Part shown: positions 35,601 through 50,600 of the stretch, in pieces
How the letters are laid out: every line of letters begins with the position of its first letter
How positions within the stretch are numbered: the stretch's first letter is position 1
DNA from: Uloborus plumipes
Lineage: Eukaryota; Arthropoda; Arachnida; Araneae; Uloboridae
Length of the DNA stretch: 64,000 nucleotides
Direction of reading: 5' to 3'
NCBI GenBank assembly: GCA_038373865.1
Contig: JAXGGA010002961.1
Coordinates: 1 to 64,000, forward strand
Program-made: the position numbers and the translations under genes
The notes under the pieces: generated by a model
Told to the model about the DNA's origin: nothing
Seen by the model: only the letters and a program-made list of their open reading frames with translations
The model's database searches: none

Positions 35601-38600
35601 ATTTTTAGTTTCATTAAAATTTTAATTTGAAAATGTGATTTACAATGTGTTCGATAAAAGCTAGTAAATCATTTGAACAAATAAGTAAAAAACATGAACT
35701 AAGAAGAAGCCGTTCCTAATGACTAATGGGGATAAAACAGCTGTTTTCTTTTAAAGCATGTTTGTTTCCCTGAAGTTGAAGTACTAGTAAAATAAAAACA
35801 TTTTTCACTCATTAGCAGTATTCTGCAATTTTCAATCTTCATATTGTAGGATTTGGACATGGAGCAATGAATTGTATTGACTATAGTTGGCCATTGATTA
35901 GTTGCCTTTCTTTACATTTGTTCTTAAGTCTCAAGGATATGTTGAAGTCTACAGGTTACAATAGAAACTTCCAAAAATTCTGATGTGTATGGGATGTTAG
36001 TGTTTATATTTATGATACTTTTTGAAATGCCTTTTTTTAAAGGTTTAATGGTTGTTTTTTTCTTTACTATGAAAGGTTTTCTCGTAAAAATATTTTGTTT
36101 AATATTAATAAATGTATTAGAGGATTGTTTAACAATATAATATTTTCTTAACTAATAACTGTAAGAATCGTCAAAACTTGTTATAATTTGGAACAATTTC
36201 CATTTGGTATAAATGTTAAATGATTGTAGTTTAAACATATGTGTGTTGATATTGATCTTGAAATGCAATGTATAAATAATTAATTTCTGCAGATCTGATG
36301 TGAAAAAAGCTTTTCGTATCCTTTCATTGAACATTTATGCATTATGAAAAGAATTGTGCTTGTATGGGGACATTAAAACAATTAAAAAAAATTTTTTAAC
36401 TGCATGAGAGAGAAAGTGTTTATTAATATATATTTTTTGATTTTATATTAGTAATATGTCTTTTTTTTTTTCTACAGATTTTAAGTTCATGTTAGGTGTT
36501 GCCACAAGTTTTTTATGAAATTAAAAATTATTTTCATGGATTTTTTATTTAGAGCCATGTGATTGGGTCTGTGTAATGGAGAAAGAATTGCTGCAATTGA
36601 CATTTAATGTGCCTATCTACGATGAACGCACCGAAAGATCAACTGTTATTTCTTTTAATCCTGTATCATCGACAGTATTTCAACCCGTGTGGGATACAAT
36701 TTTGCAGTTTTTCTCAAGTAGTTCTAGTTCCATTTTTGAGGCATTGATTAATAATATCCAGGTAATTAGACTAAAGTCATAATTTCATCTTCCTTCTAAT
36801 GTGTGTGTACTTTTTCTGTATACAGCAATGCTGTTTTTTTTTTTATTTATTTATTTTATTTATTTATTTTTTTTTTTTTTTTAAGGCTCTACTTCTTCCT
36901 CTGACATTTTCACATTTTTAGAGATATGAAATCCATTGTGTTGAATTGAAGTTTGAAAAAACAGTGAAGACCATAATATCGGTCAATTCCAGTAAATGAA
37001 AAAAAAAAAAAAAACATTCTGAGAATGAAATGGAACATGCCAGGGAAAGAAAAGAATAGATGCTAATGTGATTTTCTACACTTAATTCCTTTGTTTAAAA
37101 AAGTTTAGAACTTGGCATCTGAGTAAAAATGTTTAAGGTCAAGCTCTGCTCCAAGAAACTACAAACTATAATAATAATAATAATTTCATTCTATCCTCCT
37201 AATAAAATAATGGGGCTGAGTAAATTTTCTTTAAAGAAACTTAAGTAAAGTAGGGTGTAGCATTATGTGTAATAGCTCTTATTATAGTTATAGCAATATA
37301 TTACCAAAAAAAAAAAAAAAAAACTCAATAGAAATTGTTTTCTAATTGACTGAATATTCTTATTTGCAAGTTATCATATAAGAGTTGGACAAATCTTATG
37401 TGATTACTTTAGCATTCTTCATCCATGAACAGAACAAATACAGCTTAAATATTCTGCAGTAATTGTATTTTAAATTAATTGTTTTCTCCTTTAATTATGT
37501 ATTCCTCTTCTATGATCAATACTTTTAAAAACTTTATTTACAGGTTTCTACACCATGCACACTTATTAAGTATGCCTGTCTACTGTTTGAGATGTTACAA
37601 ACGTTTTACTTTGAAGGAATTATTGAGCAGTGTAATTTAAAGTCAAATTTCTTCACTTCTCATTTAATGGTATGTACATTTTACAATTCATTCCTTTTCA
37701 AAAATTATGTTCAGCTGTGAGAGAAAGTTTTAGCCCAGGGCTTCCCAAAATGTGGTCCGCGGACCCCTTAGGGGTCCGCCGAGCTTTAGTCGGGGGGTCT
37801 GTGGTGAATCACGAAAAAAAAGGTTTAAAAGCTTTAAAATTATTTTTTTGCTTTTGAAAACCAGAGTTTTCCTTTTTGAAGTATGCAGTTGTCCTTTATG
37901 CCATACTCAATATTTTGAGATAGGTTGCTGCAAGATCATGCGGTCAAACCGTTTTCTGCTCTGACAAAATCGTACTGTCTGTCACTATGTTTATATGAAT
38001 ATTTGATTGACATGTTAATATGGATATTTGATTTACATAACTTCAGGCTAAGCCTTGGAAACTACCTTCCAAGATACTTTAAAGACTTTAATTTCAAGAA
38101 CTTTACCGGAGACAGTCCCCGAAACTTCACTCCCACATGAATTCACCGTTGATAGTATGGATTAGTGTTCTTACAACTATAATTTCGAAAAATTTCTGGG
38201 GAGCAGTTACTGACCTCCACTTTCCTTAATATCATCAGGGTTAGTCTACGTGTGAAATTGTAAATTTTAATTTTTAAAAATATCCGGGGATCTTTCCTTG
38301 CACCCTTTCGTTTCCCAAATGGCACATTCCCATTTTTATAACGCTTCATTTCTAAAAAATTTGTGGAGCACACGAATATCCCTCTTTCCTAACATAACCA
38401 AACTCTAAAAGTGCGTTGGAAAAGCTGTAATTTAGCAAATTACAAGAAATTATTCATTGAAATTTCAATTAAAAAAAAAAAAAACCTTCAGATTATCCCC
38501 ATTCCTCATTTAATCTAATTGTTAACAAAAAGATCTTTCAAAAGAGAATTTTTAAAGCAAGGATTTTGAAAAATCGCCTGGTGTGCTGTCTTGGACCTAT

Positions 38601-41600
38601 TCCTCCTCCTAATATGTCTAAAAAAAAGGCCTACTGGCGCGTTTTTAAGGCTTAAAATTTTAAAAATTGCTGGGGGTGGGTGCCCCAAAAACTGCTCCAA
38701 CATCGCCACAAACCGTATAAAATTGCTTTTTTTTTAAAGGTACAGTATGCAAAAATGTATGCACTTAAACTAGGTTCATATTACAAATGTAAAAGTCCAG
38801 TTTAACTTACGGTCTTTGTTACGAAAGATATACGAGCAAAATGCGCCATAATTTGTTTTTCTCCCGCTAAAGTAACTGTCAAGAAATCTAGCCCGGGTCT
38901 GGTTTAAATTAAATTTTTAACTTCATTTACTTTGAGGGGAGCGGGGGGGGGGGGGCAAACAATGTTCACATTTGGTTGAGAGAAATTAATCTCCCACTGG
39001 AGTAAAATCTTACACATGCTACTAGTTGATTTATTTAAAGTTCAATTCACTACGAACAAAAATTATCTTTGCACTTTCTCTAACGACAGGGGTCCGCTCC
39101 GAATTTTGATTCATGAAAGGGGTCCGCTGCTTAAAAAGTTTGGGAAGCCCTGTTTTAGCCAATTCCCCTTCAGTGAAAGACTCGTACCGAAAGATAATTG
39201 ACTTATGGCTTTTAATAAACTAGTACAAACACTTCTCTATAAATGATGCTAGTCATTCTATTTTACTTGCTACTGTTTTTCATTGTTTACCTTTCATTTT
39301 TACAAAATATTAACAAACTCGTTTGAGAAAAACGTTGATGGTATGCCATTTGCAATAACTAGGTTTATGCCAACCACAACGTTAGTTTAGTGTTTTTGTC
39401 ACCTATCTTGAATTAGTTTACTGCACAAACATACTTATTGATTTCTACTGAAAGAAGCATTTATTTAAATTTCAAATTTCATTACATTACTAAGATTTTG
39501 TAGGAAGTCAAAAATATGTTCCCTCACTAAAATTATCTTTAGTAGGTACTGCCATTGACCTGAATATAGCAGTATTGTTTTGCAATCAAATTTTTTACCA
39601 CTTTGAAACTGATTGTATTAATCAGAATACAGAATTTTTAAAGAAAATATTTATTTTGGCAAAGTAGTACTTACTTAGTACTACTTTAGATGTTGATGTA
39701 AAAAAGAAGTCTATTTACCTAGACTCTTCTTTTTCTTCTCTTTTTTTCTTTAAAAAAGCACATGAAGCATACAGCATTGAATTACAGTCGAGTCTCGATA
39801 AGTCGAAGCCTTATAATTCAAATCTTCCATTATCTCAAAGTTTCCATTTGGGTCTCACACTCTAAAGAAGACTTTGAGAACTTCTTATAACTCGAAGCTT
39901 TTAGCTAGTCCGTTGGGACTTAGAGTTATCGAGACTTGACTGCATTTAGTTTAATATGTGTTTCCCAATTCTTAAAAATGTTATGTGAAATTAACATGTT
40001 TTTTTTAAATGTAGAAAACATTAAATGCTGTTGGAGAAATGCCAAACAAACTGAAAATTGACTTAAGCGAGAAGGAAACAATAATGATGCTAAAGGATTT
40101 TATATGCCGAATTACTGCAGTTTTCAAGTCAAAGTGCCAAGTTTACAATACACAATCACTGGAACCGTTCCTTGAAGTAGCAATTTCTTGCATACCCGAG
40201 AACCTGTTTGAAAACATTTTGTCCTTCAGTTTAGACAACTTCAATGCTGAAGTAATGAATGTTCTTTTCATATTTGTTTTTGATGTTCTCTAGAAAATTT
40301 TCCTTTTGATTAAAATATGTGTTTTTGTCTTAATTTTGTATCCAGAAACATCAGTTTAGCCATAGAAGAAATTATATGGACTACAAAATCACCATGCTGG
40401 ATGAATTTGTATTTAAACAACATTTACTTCAAAAAGAATTTCATTTAATGAAATTTAAATTAAATTTCCTCTATTTTATGCATATGATTCATTCACAAGT
40501 TATTAAAATAATTTTTAATTATTTCATTTCATGTGTGTGTAAAATGTAATAATTTATTTAGCTTTTCTGCTTCTTCGTTGTATGTAAGGTTTTCATTACG
40601 TAAACTAAAAATTAAGTTAATATATATTTTCTTACAAAGTTATATCGATTAGTGAACTACAAAATCTTTTTTTTTTTTTTTTTGTATCATTGTTTTTACA
40701 GCTCAACAATTAAACTAAATGGCAGGATTATTATTACTGTTTAGTTATTTGATTGGATAACGTATTTTAAAGTTTTCAATGATTTTCAATTGCTGCTTTC
40801 TATATGTTAGCTACTTTCAGTAGTTCCACACAGCATAAGAATTTAAAATATATCCCAATGCTGTTTGGTCTTGCTCTTTATTGTTGTGGTTTAAAATATT
40901 TTTTTTAATATGGTGTTTTCTTTGCCTACTTTCTTATATTTGTCAAAAAAGGGGGGGGGGGGGCTGAAGGAAAGCTTAATATATTGAGAAAAGTTTTACT
41001 TATGGCATTTGATGCAAGATTTTATTTTCTTATTAATGTTCCTTTTCTTAGGCTTTAGTTGCTATTACAAATACTGAATATGTTGTGTATATATTAATCC
41101 ATCTTGAAGACCTTTCAATTGCTCTGAAGTAGCTACATGAATTTTAGAGAAGTAAAGGTTAATGGGAATTTTTGATGTGCGTAGTATAAATTTTGTTCTT
41201 GTTTCATATTTTTTTTTTGTTCTGAATTAATTTTTATGTTTTAGCCTTCTGCTGTTGAATTGAATCCTACTTTTGAAAACTTCGATATGGAAGAGGATAT
41301 ATCTTTTGATATAGAAAGCCGCAGCGGTTCCAACAGTAGAGATGGGTTTGATGAAATGGATGACGAATGCAACAAGTTTGAAACTAAATTAGAAGACAAA
41401 GGTATCACTTATGTCTTTGAAATATTAATAAATTATTTTGCATCCTTGAAGTTATAATATTTTGGTGTTAGCCACAGGTTTTTGACAAGTTAATGCATTT
41501 GTGCTTGCACATTTGAAGACGTTTTATTAAATGATTTTTTTAACGTTCTTTATTATTTTTTCTCTTAGATTCTTTAAGCTTTATGGATGCAAAAACATTG

Positions 41601-44600
41601 CCTGAAAAGCTTCAGCTGCAGTTACAATGTCTGGATTTTCTTGCCGAACTATCTCAGCTTCTCAAAGATAATAGTTCTTCATTCAGAAGTTTTCAAGAAG
41701 AGATGGTCGTTAAACTTTTTTCTCGATTGCCCGAAAATGATAAGGTTTTACAAAGAGCTGCAGATGTCCATCTGGTAAATCTGACACTATAATTTTTAAT
41801 TATTAATTACTATGCCACTATTATAATATTTCAAAACAATACTTTTACAGTGCACCTTTCAAAAAAAGGAAAGAAGGGGGGGGGGGGGAGATAAAGAAAC
41901 ATATTTACAATTTTAAGACATTTTTTTCCAAATCTTGATTAAAGATGTTGCTGCATTCAATAAATTTATAATTTAACAGTAGAAGATAATTTTTGGTGAC
42001 TCATGAAAAGCAGTAGTAATTTTGTTTTTCCATAAAAAAATTTAATTCATTGCAATGTTTTGAAAGTTATTTAGGAAAAATTTTTTCACCTTCGTTATTA
42101 ACGGTTAAGCTTTCTTTGCCAGAAAATATCAATTTTTTTTTGTGCAACATATTGTTTTGGCTACTTTAGCTCTCCTTCAAAAGCAATGGCAGATGCTATA
42201 TTTTGTCAACTGAACTCTCTGACTAACATTTGTATTAGAGAAAAAGGTCTGCTGTTTCCTTCTCTTCCCCAGTTGCTTAGACATGTTTACTGAAAACTGC
42301 TGATTGACTTCATTTGTCGTTTTAATTTATTTTGATTTACATGTTTATCTTTTGTTCTTTAATATTTTATTCTTTAAAACCAGAATAGAAGAATGGGCCT
42401 TGAAAAGTGACCAGTGAAATTTCCTAGATAACTAGTTTGTAGTGCCAGTGTCTTTCTCTTTCTAAATTTCTACCTCTATGATATTGTATTCTTGACTCTA
42501 TATTTTGTTTGTTGGGAAAAATATTTCCAATAATTTAGTTCTAATCTCTATGTCTGGCTTAGATTCTTCAATTTTTTTTTTCAAATGTCAATTAAGTAAT
42601 ATCTTTTGAATGCTACATTTTTCTATCATTGTATACAAACTTCATTTCAAATAATTGTATATAAAGATCAATTTTTCTTTTGCAGGTAATCAAGTTCCTG
42701 AAATGCATTTTATTAAGTAGCAAGCTATCAGATGATTATATTGATAAAATTTTATGCTCATTAAGGTATATATATATATTTTTTAATGTTTTAAAATCTT
42801 ATTATTAGTATTGTTATGATTTCGAGCAATCAAGGATTCCATTGTGTTTGCTATGCTGCTAGAAGTGGCATCCACTATTTTTTTTGTCTTATCCTTGTTA
42901 ACCAGGTGTTGAAAGAATGAGACTTTTCGCCTCAATTGATCCTCCCTTCCCAATCATGCACCCTTCAATTACTACACATTGCCCTTCCCAAAAATGAAAC
43001 TCCTTCCCAAAATAAGGTCAAAAGCCTTATTAAATCCCTCTCCCCCTAAACATTTTTATTACACAGTCTCTATTGGGTACCCCGACTTTAAACAAATATG
43101 TGTATGTTTGCTTAACTCTAATGATAGAACATCCAGGAGTTAGGCAGTTATTCAGGTTATCTAGAAATTCCAAATTTCCCAAGTCTCATTTACCCATTTC
43201 TCAAGGTGTGGCAAGACTTTAATTAGTGACGATATTAATTGAAGATGTAATTATCATTGCATATATCTGCAATACTAATTGTATCTTCAATTCTTCAAAA
43301 CTACTTTCCTTGACTGAAAACTTGAAAATTTCAAAAACAATTTCTTCTATTCTTTTTACTTCCTTTTACGTAGTAAAGGAAGTATTGTGATCGCGAAAAA
43401 AAAATTCAATCAAATTTGGGTCTAGATTTTGATTTTGTTCTCCCCCGAATGAATGTTGAATAGTTTTTTCGACTTGTCAGCACATGCATATGTACCTACC
43501 TACATATAAGCAGTCAAAACATCATTTTCCAAAACATCCTTTTCAACCACCCCCGAGTTAATTAGGACGAGTTTTCTTGTGCCGTCTGTATGTATGTATG
43601 TATGTATGTGTGTGGTATAACTCAAAAAATATATGCCGTAGAAACTTCTAGCTTGGTATGTAGGCTCCAAGTAGGGTCTAGTTGTGCACCTCCCCTTGTG
43701 GTTGTATTTGCATGTTCCCAAGGAGGTGTTTTACCCCTTTTATGGGGTAAATCAGTATTAATTTCAATGCTGACTTAAGTGATATGAATAGGCGCGACCA
43801 CTTAGCAATATATCGCCAAGCTTTTTGTTGCCAAGTGTTTGATGCCAACTTGAGCGATAAATTTGGCGAAAAAAATTATTTTTTTAAATTTGGGTTTAAT
43901 TTGGCGCTATTGGTGATATTTTGCGAAAAATCGAATGATGTTAAAATCGGCGATATTTGGAAAATTAATCATTGTAAATCATTTTTTTGCATTTTTTCGT
44001 GGCAAACTAGGGTGTAAATGTTTGAATTGTTATCTTGCTCACTCCAAGCACTATTTTAACACTTAAGACATCTACTAAGAAATTTACACGCAAAAGGAAG
44101 TAGTGTGGGGTCCATACCAGATTTTTTGCTATGACTGAGTAAAAATTCCCATGTTTGTAAAATGCGTAATTTTTCTTTTAAATGCAGATTGCTCTTAAAC
44201 CAGTTCAGCCAACTACAAGATGTCTGTCAAGCTGTTTTAGAAGTGTTCCCATTGCTGTACATGCATGTTCATTCAAATAACACTTTGCAACAAAAGGAAC
44301 GCATGTTTCATTTGCTCAGTATACTTTGGTGAGTAAGTCTTCAAGTTATGCTCATTTTTTCTGATGTTTTCCATTTTAGCTAAAAAAATGGCTTAGTTTT
44401 ATGTTTAAACTAGCATATTACCCGCGCTGCCGGGTAACCTCTAATTTTTCTGAATCATGCAATATTTGTGCCAATGTTTCCAGGTACTTAGAACATGAAT
44501 TATAATTTTTTATAACTTATTTCATGCTAAAATGAAATAGGCGAGTCTTAAATTGATAATTCATTGTTAATTGTAATATTTGTTGGAAAATACTCATATT

Positions 44601-47600
44601 TAAATGAGTTAAGTTTTATCAATTTGTATGCTTAAATGCTTATCTCTATTACTTTATCTATTCAATATTAAAAGAAAATGGCCATTTTGAGACAGAAAAT
44701 TTCAATTTTAAGCTTTTTGAATTTTTTTTTTTAAATTTCAAAACCCTGCCTATGTGACTTCTAGTGCATTAAGGAACCTCTGTGCCAAGTTTGATGAAAA
44801 TCCGACAAAAACTGGATTGATATAAGGAACAAGGATACATGCAAATATACATAGGGTAAGTGCTCCAGTAGTCGGCCACAATGACATAAAACTGCTCATA
44901 AATAGTACATTTTTAATTCAAAATCAGATATGGCGCATTCACACATTCATGTGCCTATCATCAACCAGTGGCAGTTAAGTTTTGGGTACTTTTTTGAATT
45001 AGTAATGAGTCATTTCATTTTGAATGGTGTGCCCGTCATCCATGATTGCGATTCTGCTTATTTTTCAGCTAAGAGGACACGTTTTCTTAAAATGGCCAAT
45101 TACACTTATTATTTAATTCTACTGTAAATTTGAGTGATTTTTATCTTAATGGAATGTCTAACATAATGTTTCAATGAAAGAGCGAATTCTTGGTTAGACT
45201 CGATTGTTTTTTAAAGGGGTGGTCGACTACTGGGTACAAAATTCTTCTGCATTTCCAATAGTCGGCCATGGTAGGCCGACCACTGGTTCTAAGCAGTTTG
45301 AATGATTTATCCAGTAGTCGACCACATACTTAATGTAGCTTTTCATTCTTAATATGGGTTCATCAAATTAAAACTAAATTATCTTAGTAAATACAGCGAC
45401 AATTTAACTGTTTTGAGTAAAAATACCTTTTCCAAAGTTAAATTTTCTTGAAAAATAGTAATTAAATTGAATGTCTTAACTTCTTTTGACCACCATTTCG
45501 ACATTTTATTGCTCCTAGTGTTGTAAATTTAATTGAAAATTCTAAAAAAGAGATTTTTATATACGCATTCGTTGAGTAAAGATTATAAGTTTTAATACTC
45601 ATCTATAGTTATTATCAAATGGTGTTTTAATAGTTTTTCTTATCAAATTTTATCTTAAACTCATGAAATTGGCGAAACGAGTGATTTGACTTCTATTGAT
45701 ACTTATTCGGCAGTTAATAAACATTCCCCAATTATAGGAGATAAGATGCAAAACTTCAATAGTACATAGGCTCAAGTTATTTAATGAGTGCCAAGCATGT
45801 AGTTATTCTTTCTTTTGCTATTATGCTTAACTTTTTGCTTTACCAAAGGTTCAAGACCCCTGTGCTCTATTTAGGAAAATTGTTTCAAATGTTGGTATAT
45901 TTTCACTAATGATTCTTCCTAAATGTTTGACTTCTTGAGTTTTCTTCACTAGAGGATTAGAATTGTGCTGAGTTAATTTCAAAATTACATGGTTACATTG
46001 TTGCAAACTAAATTTTGGTTTGCTTTCAAGGTTATTCCTCGTTTACTAATATTCTTGTCGAAAGCTGTAAAATTACTTTTATGACATCCCGAGTTCCATT
46101 TACTTCCTTATTTCATCTTACTTCAATTAGTTTAAAACAAATAACCTTACTTCAGTGGAACATTCTGTGCTAGATGAAGCCTTGATAGAGATTCCTTTCA
46201 GCGCATTTTTGAATGTATTTTTACTTGCAGTTTTGGAAGCAATCATTTCTGAAACTACAGTTTTAGTTTTATGTTCCGTATGTTGAAATTCCTTTCTAAT
46301 GAATGTAAGCCAGTTAAGTGCCGATGTGATTTTTGGTCATGAATTGTGTTGACTCTATTATTAAGTCTTTATGTTTACATAAACAGTAAAGCAGTTTTTC
46401 ATTTCTTGATTCTCTGGTCATGATCACTAAAAACTGCTGTTCACTACAAAACTATTCCTGTTTCTTTACTTCCTAAGCAAGAACATTTTGTACATTTAAA
46501 AAACTTCGTTTATTTTGTCCCTTCTTGCATCTTTAGTAAGTGCTGCTGAAATTCTTTTCTTCAGAAGCTTTTTTTTTTTTTTAACTTGCTTTTTGATATA
46601 GACATATTTTTAGACGTTATTCAGAAAAAAATACTTTTTTAGTGCGAGTTTTTAAAATAAAACTGTTTTTAGGCAGCTAAAGTATAAAAAAATTAATGTC
46701 CCGAGAATTCTGTGCTAATTATACTGTCTAAAATTAATAATGGTAGATTGATAGTTAGAGAAATAAGTAAAGCACGTAGTGTATCAAGACGTACACTAAT
46801 ATGATCATCTACACAGTTGAGTACCAGAGGTACCACGAAAAATATGACCAGACTAAGTATAATGCATCGCTGCAGGCCCGTCATTTCACGGTTTTAGGGG
46901 GGGGGGGGCAAAGGGTGCGAACACAATGCAATTTCATCGGAAAAAAGCAAACACCACGCCCATTTATATATTAACTGATTTCTCAAAACCGGGGGGGGGG
47001 GGAGCAATTGACCCCCCTCCTGACCCCCCAAATGACGGGTCTGGTTCGTAGTAAGTTTCCCTTTGTTTTGTTTTTTTTTAATTCAACCCCCGAAATCAGA
47101 TAAGATCAATGAAAATAAAGTGGCCGACTACTGGATTCAATGTGGCCGAGCACTGGATTTTTGTGGCCGACTACTGGAGCATTTACTAGTGTTGACAACA
47201 GCTTGGATTTTAACATATATTTTTGTTAATTTCTGAAACAAGTAGGCTATTCACTATCAGAAAGGTTCATTCTTAAGTTTTACCTTGTTTTTGTTGCTGT
47301 ATTGATAGCTGAAAGTTCTAGGTTAGCGAAGATCCACAAAAGATCTCTTAAATGGCCGACTACTGGAGCACTTACCCTATATCGATTTGCTACACTGAAG
47401 ATTTATGAACCCAGTTTTCAGCATTTTTCTGCATTTCTCATATAGCCTTGCTTTTAATCTAATTAAGGCAATTAGTACCTGCCAGATAATGTAAAATTAC
47501 ATCAAGATGTTTCAGAATTTATTTCAAAAAAATGGATTAAAGTTAAGAAATATTCAATTTTTTGATAGCGTTTGGGAAATTTTACCCCATTTGTACAGGT

Positions 47601-50600
47601 TAAATTTTTAGCTGTGAAGGTTCTTTTCTGCATAAAATGGTTTTAGTTATATCTAAGCATGTGTGTCCATTGTTTCAATAAAACTTTCTAAATTGCCCAT
47701 TAATGTGATTGTTTGATAAGTTTTTATGAACGCCATGTTGAAATCTTAAAGTAGCCATCCAAAGTCTGGTTGTTAAGTTTGGATCCTTCACTAAAGCTAT
47801 AATTGTTACAAAATTTAATTAAATTAATCAACAAAATGGAATTTTTTTACTGGTGAATATCACTGAACTTTATTTTTGGACTTCAGAATTATGTGAATGG
47901 TCTATTTTTATATTTTGTAGTTTTTTGAAAAGTCTTTCTTCTGTGCGTAATGTTGTAAGAGGTCTGAACATACTTCAGTTCCAACTAAAAGAACCCAAGT
48001 ACTCCTGAAAAGTGTCCAGAAAGGGGGGGGGGGTATTGAAGTACATACTCTGTATGCTGATTTTTTTCCTTGTGTGTTTAGAACCCATGTATATTTATTG
48101 AACAAAAAAATTATTAACATATTTCTGTAAAGCTGAAGTTTTAGATATATTTTTTATGTTTTGTCTTAACACATTAATCTATTAAATTTGTAATATTTTT
48201 CTTTTGTTACAATACTGAATATGGAGTTAATTTATTGCTGTTTGAATATTTCAAATTGAATAACTTTAAATACATCTTTTTAACTTAAAAGGAATTTGCT
48301 TTTAATTTGATTTACTTTTTTTTTTTTTCATTTCTGTGACATCCTAACTTTGATTTTTATCTTAAGGACCCTGGAAAGGTTTTTTTCCTTCTCCAAATAG
48401 TGTACACTCTCTGTAGTAAGGGTGCGACATCGAAGGCAAAACATCGATGTTAGAAATTACAACATCGGTGGTATTGATACATCGACCAAAAAACATTGAT
48501 GTTTTAAAACATTGATCTTTTTCCAAATATATAGCTTACATTTTTTAATACACTTTTCTGAAAAGTTACACACATGAAAATCTCTAACAAATGTTTTCAA
48601 GAGAGTCAGAGAATTCGTTTAGCAATGCGTTAAATAAAACTATTATTTCAAAAATGTGAAATTAAAGCCAGTAATAAATTTTATAAATATGTATATTTAT
48701 TAATTTAAGCAATACAAAAGAATAAGTACTTGACAAATACATTGAAAATACTGAATTTTAAATTCTTAATACAAGTTAATAAGAATAATTTCGCAACATG
48801 TATTGATTTGACCCTTGAATAGAATAAAAGCTGATAATAAAACATGCAAAGATTAATTCAAACTAGTTATAGAAAAAGGAAATATTTTCTATTTGAATAA
48901 TACTGAAAATTAATCTACCTCGAAAATGAATCCAAGAAAAAAATGTATCATAGCACTTACCATCAGTGCAATGATGAGAAAGAATTATTTTGATTACAAT
49001 TTTTTTCCAAGCAATAAACAATTGTTAGGAGCTAGAAATGAAAATTTTGGTATGAGTGAAATAAAGTACAACACCGTACTTACAGCAAGTCAACTGCAAA
49101 AAACAACCAAAACAGACTAGAGAAGGTTTTCCTGTTGTGGTTAATGTTTATGATGTGTCAAGAAAAAATCCTTCTGTTTATTTTAAATGCATTCATTATT
49201 CGGTAAAAGAGGTATAGTTTTGGGAAATTCCAGACACACCCACAGCAGCAGATTTACTTTTTAAAACATTTTAAATAAAAAATGAAAAAACATCGACACC
49301 AAAGCGTTGATGTTAAAAACATCAATGTTTTAACAAAAACATCGATGTTTCCAAAACATCGACATCAATGTCGCAGCCTTACTCTATAGTAATGAAATAA
49401 TAATAATGTGTAAGCATTTTTTCTTTTCATTTCCCAGCAAAAAGCAGCTGGAGGCTGAGGGGTCTAATCACACATCACTTTTAATTGGAAAGATGATGCT
49501 ACAAATAGTACAAGTAAGTATTTGTATATTGTCTATTTCTATAAATGTTAATTTTTTTTTTTTTTTTGAACGGTATTCAATTTTCAGGGGCCCTGATAGA
49601 TTTTATCTTAACCTCCTAAACATATTCTTATTCAGTACATTTTAACTGGCAATTCAAAAAATTTAGGAGTGTTCTTGACAAGTGTTTAGTAAATCTTTTG
49701 TAAGTGTTCTTATTTTGCATCTTTTTTAAAATGTTGTCTAACATTTTTTCTCATTAGATGTTAGTATGTATGTATGCATGCATATCTTTTGCTTCATTTA
49801 TTTATTTATTTTTAATCTTTCAGTAAAATTTCAAGTTTCATTCTGTAAATTGAGAAATACTCTCCTTCCCTCAAAAATCAGGTTCAGGGCACTCCTGTCA
49901 GCTTTAAATAATGAATAAAATATTTAAGATTCTAAAGGTTGAATATGTTCACAGAACTGCATTATAAAATAAGCAGCGTCTATTAAAAGAAATTTTAGAT
50001 CATGATTTTTGTGTTTGAGGTTATCAGACACACACGTTTACGCTCTGATTCAGTGTTGTAGCCAAGGGGGGGAACAAATCTGACTTACCCCCCTCTTGGC
50101 GACTTTTCTGTTGGTGCCAAAAGAGCATCGCCAAGACTGATGTGCGACAGAAAACATCGTACACCTTTCTTAGCGATTCCATTTTGGCACCAACAGGAAA
50201 ATTAAGATTCATATACAAAATCAAAAGCTAACACTATCATAGTCAAAAAGAAAATATCAAAGAGCTTCAAATTCCAATAAATGAAGAGTAAAAACCGCTT
50301 TTGTAATAAGTGATTTCTCACATGTGCACGAAAATGACCACAGCAAAAATTTATACAAAGCAGTATGTACTGCAAAAGTTATTGCGAATATACGCAACTT
50401 CAAAATGACAAAAAACATTTTTTACAAAAGCAAATATTACTAAAACACTTCCAGCAGAATAACACTTTGTTTTTTAAAGTAACAAAGATTCCTTATTTCT
50501 ATAGTAACATAAGTACATAATAATTAACCAACAGCAAAATCAAAAACTTTTCATATACCACCTATACCACACTAAAAGTTTTGTCGTAGTCAAAACAATT

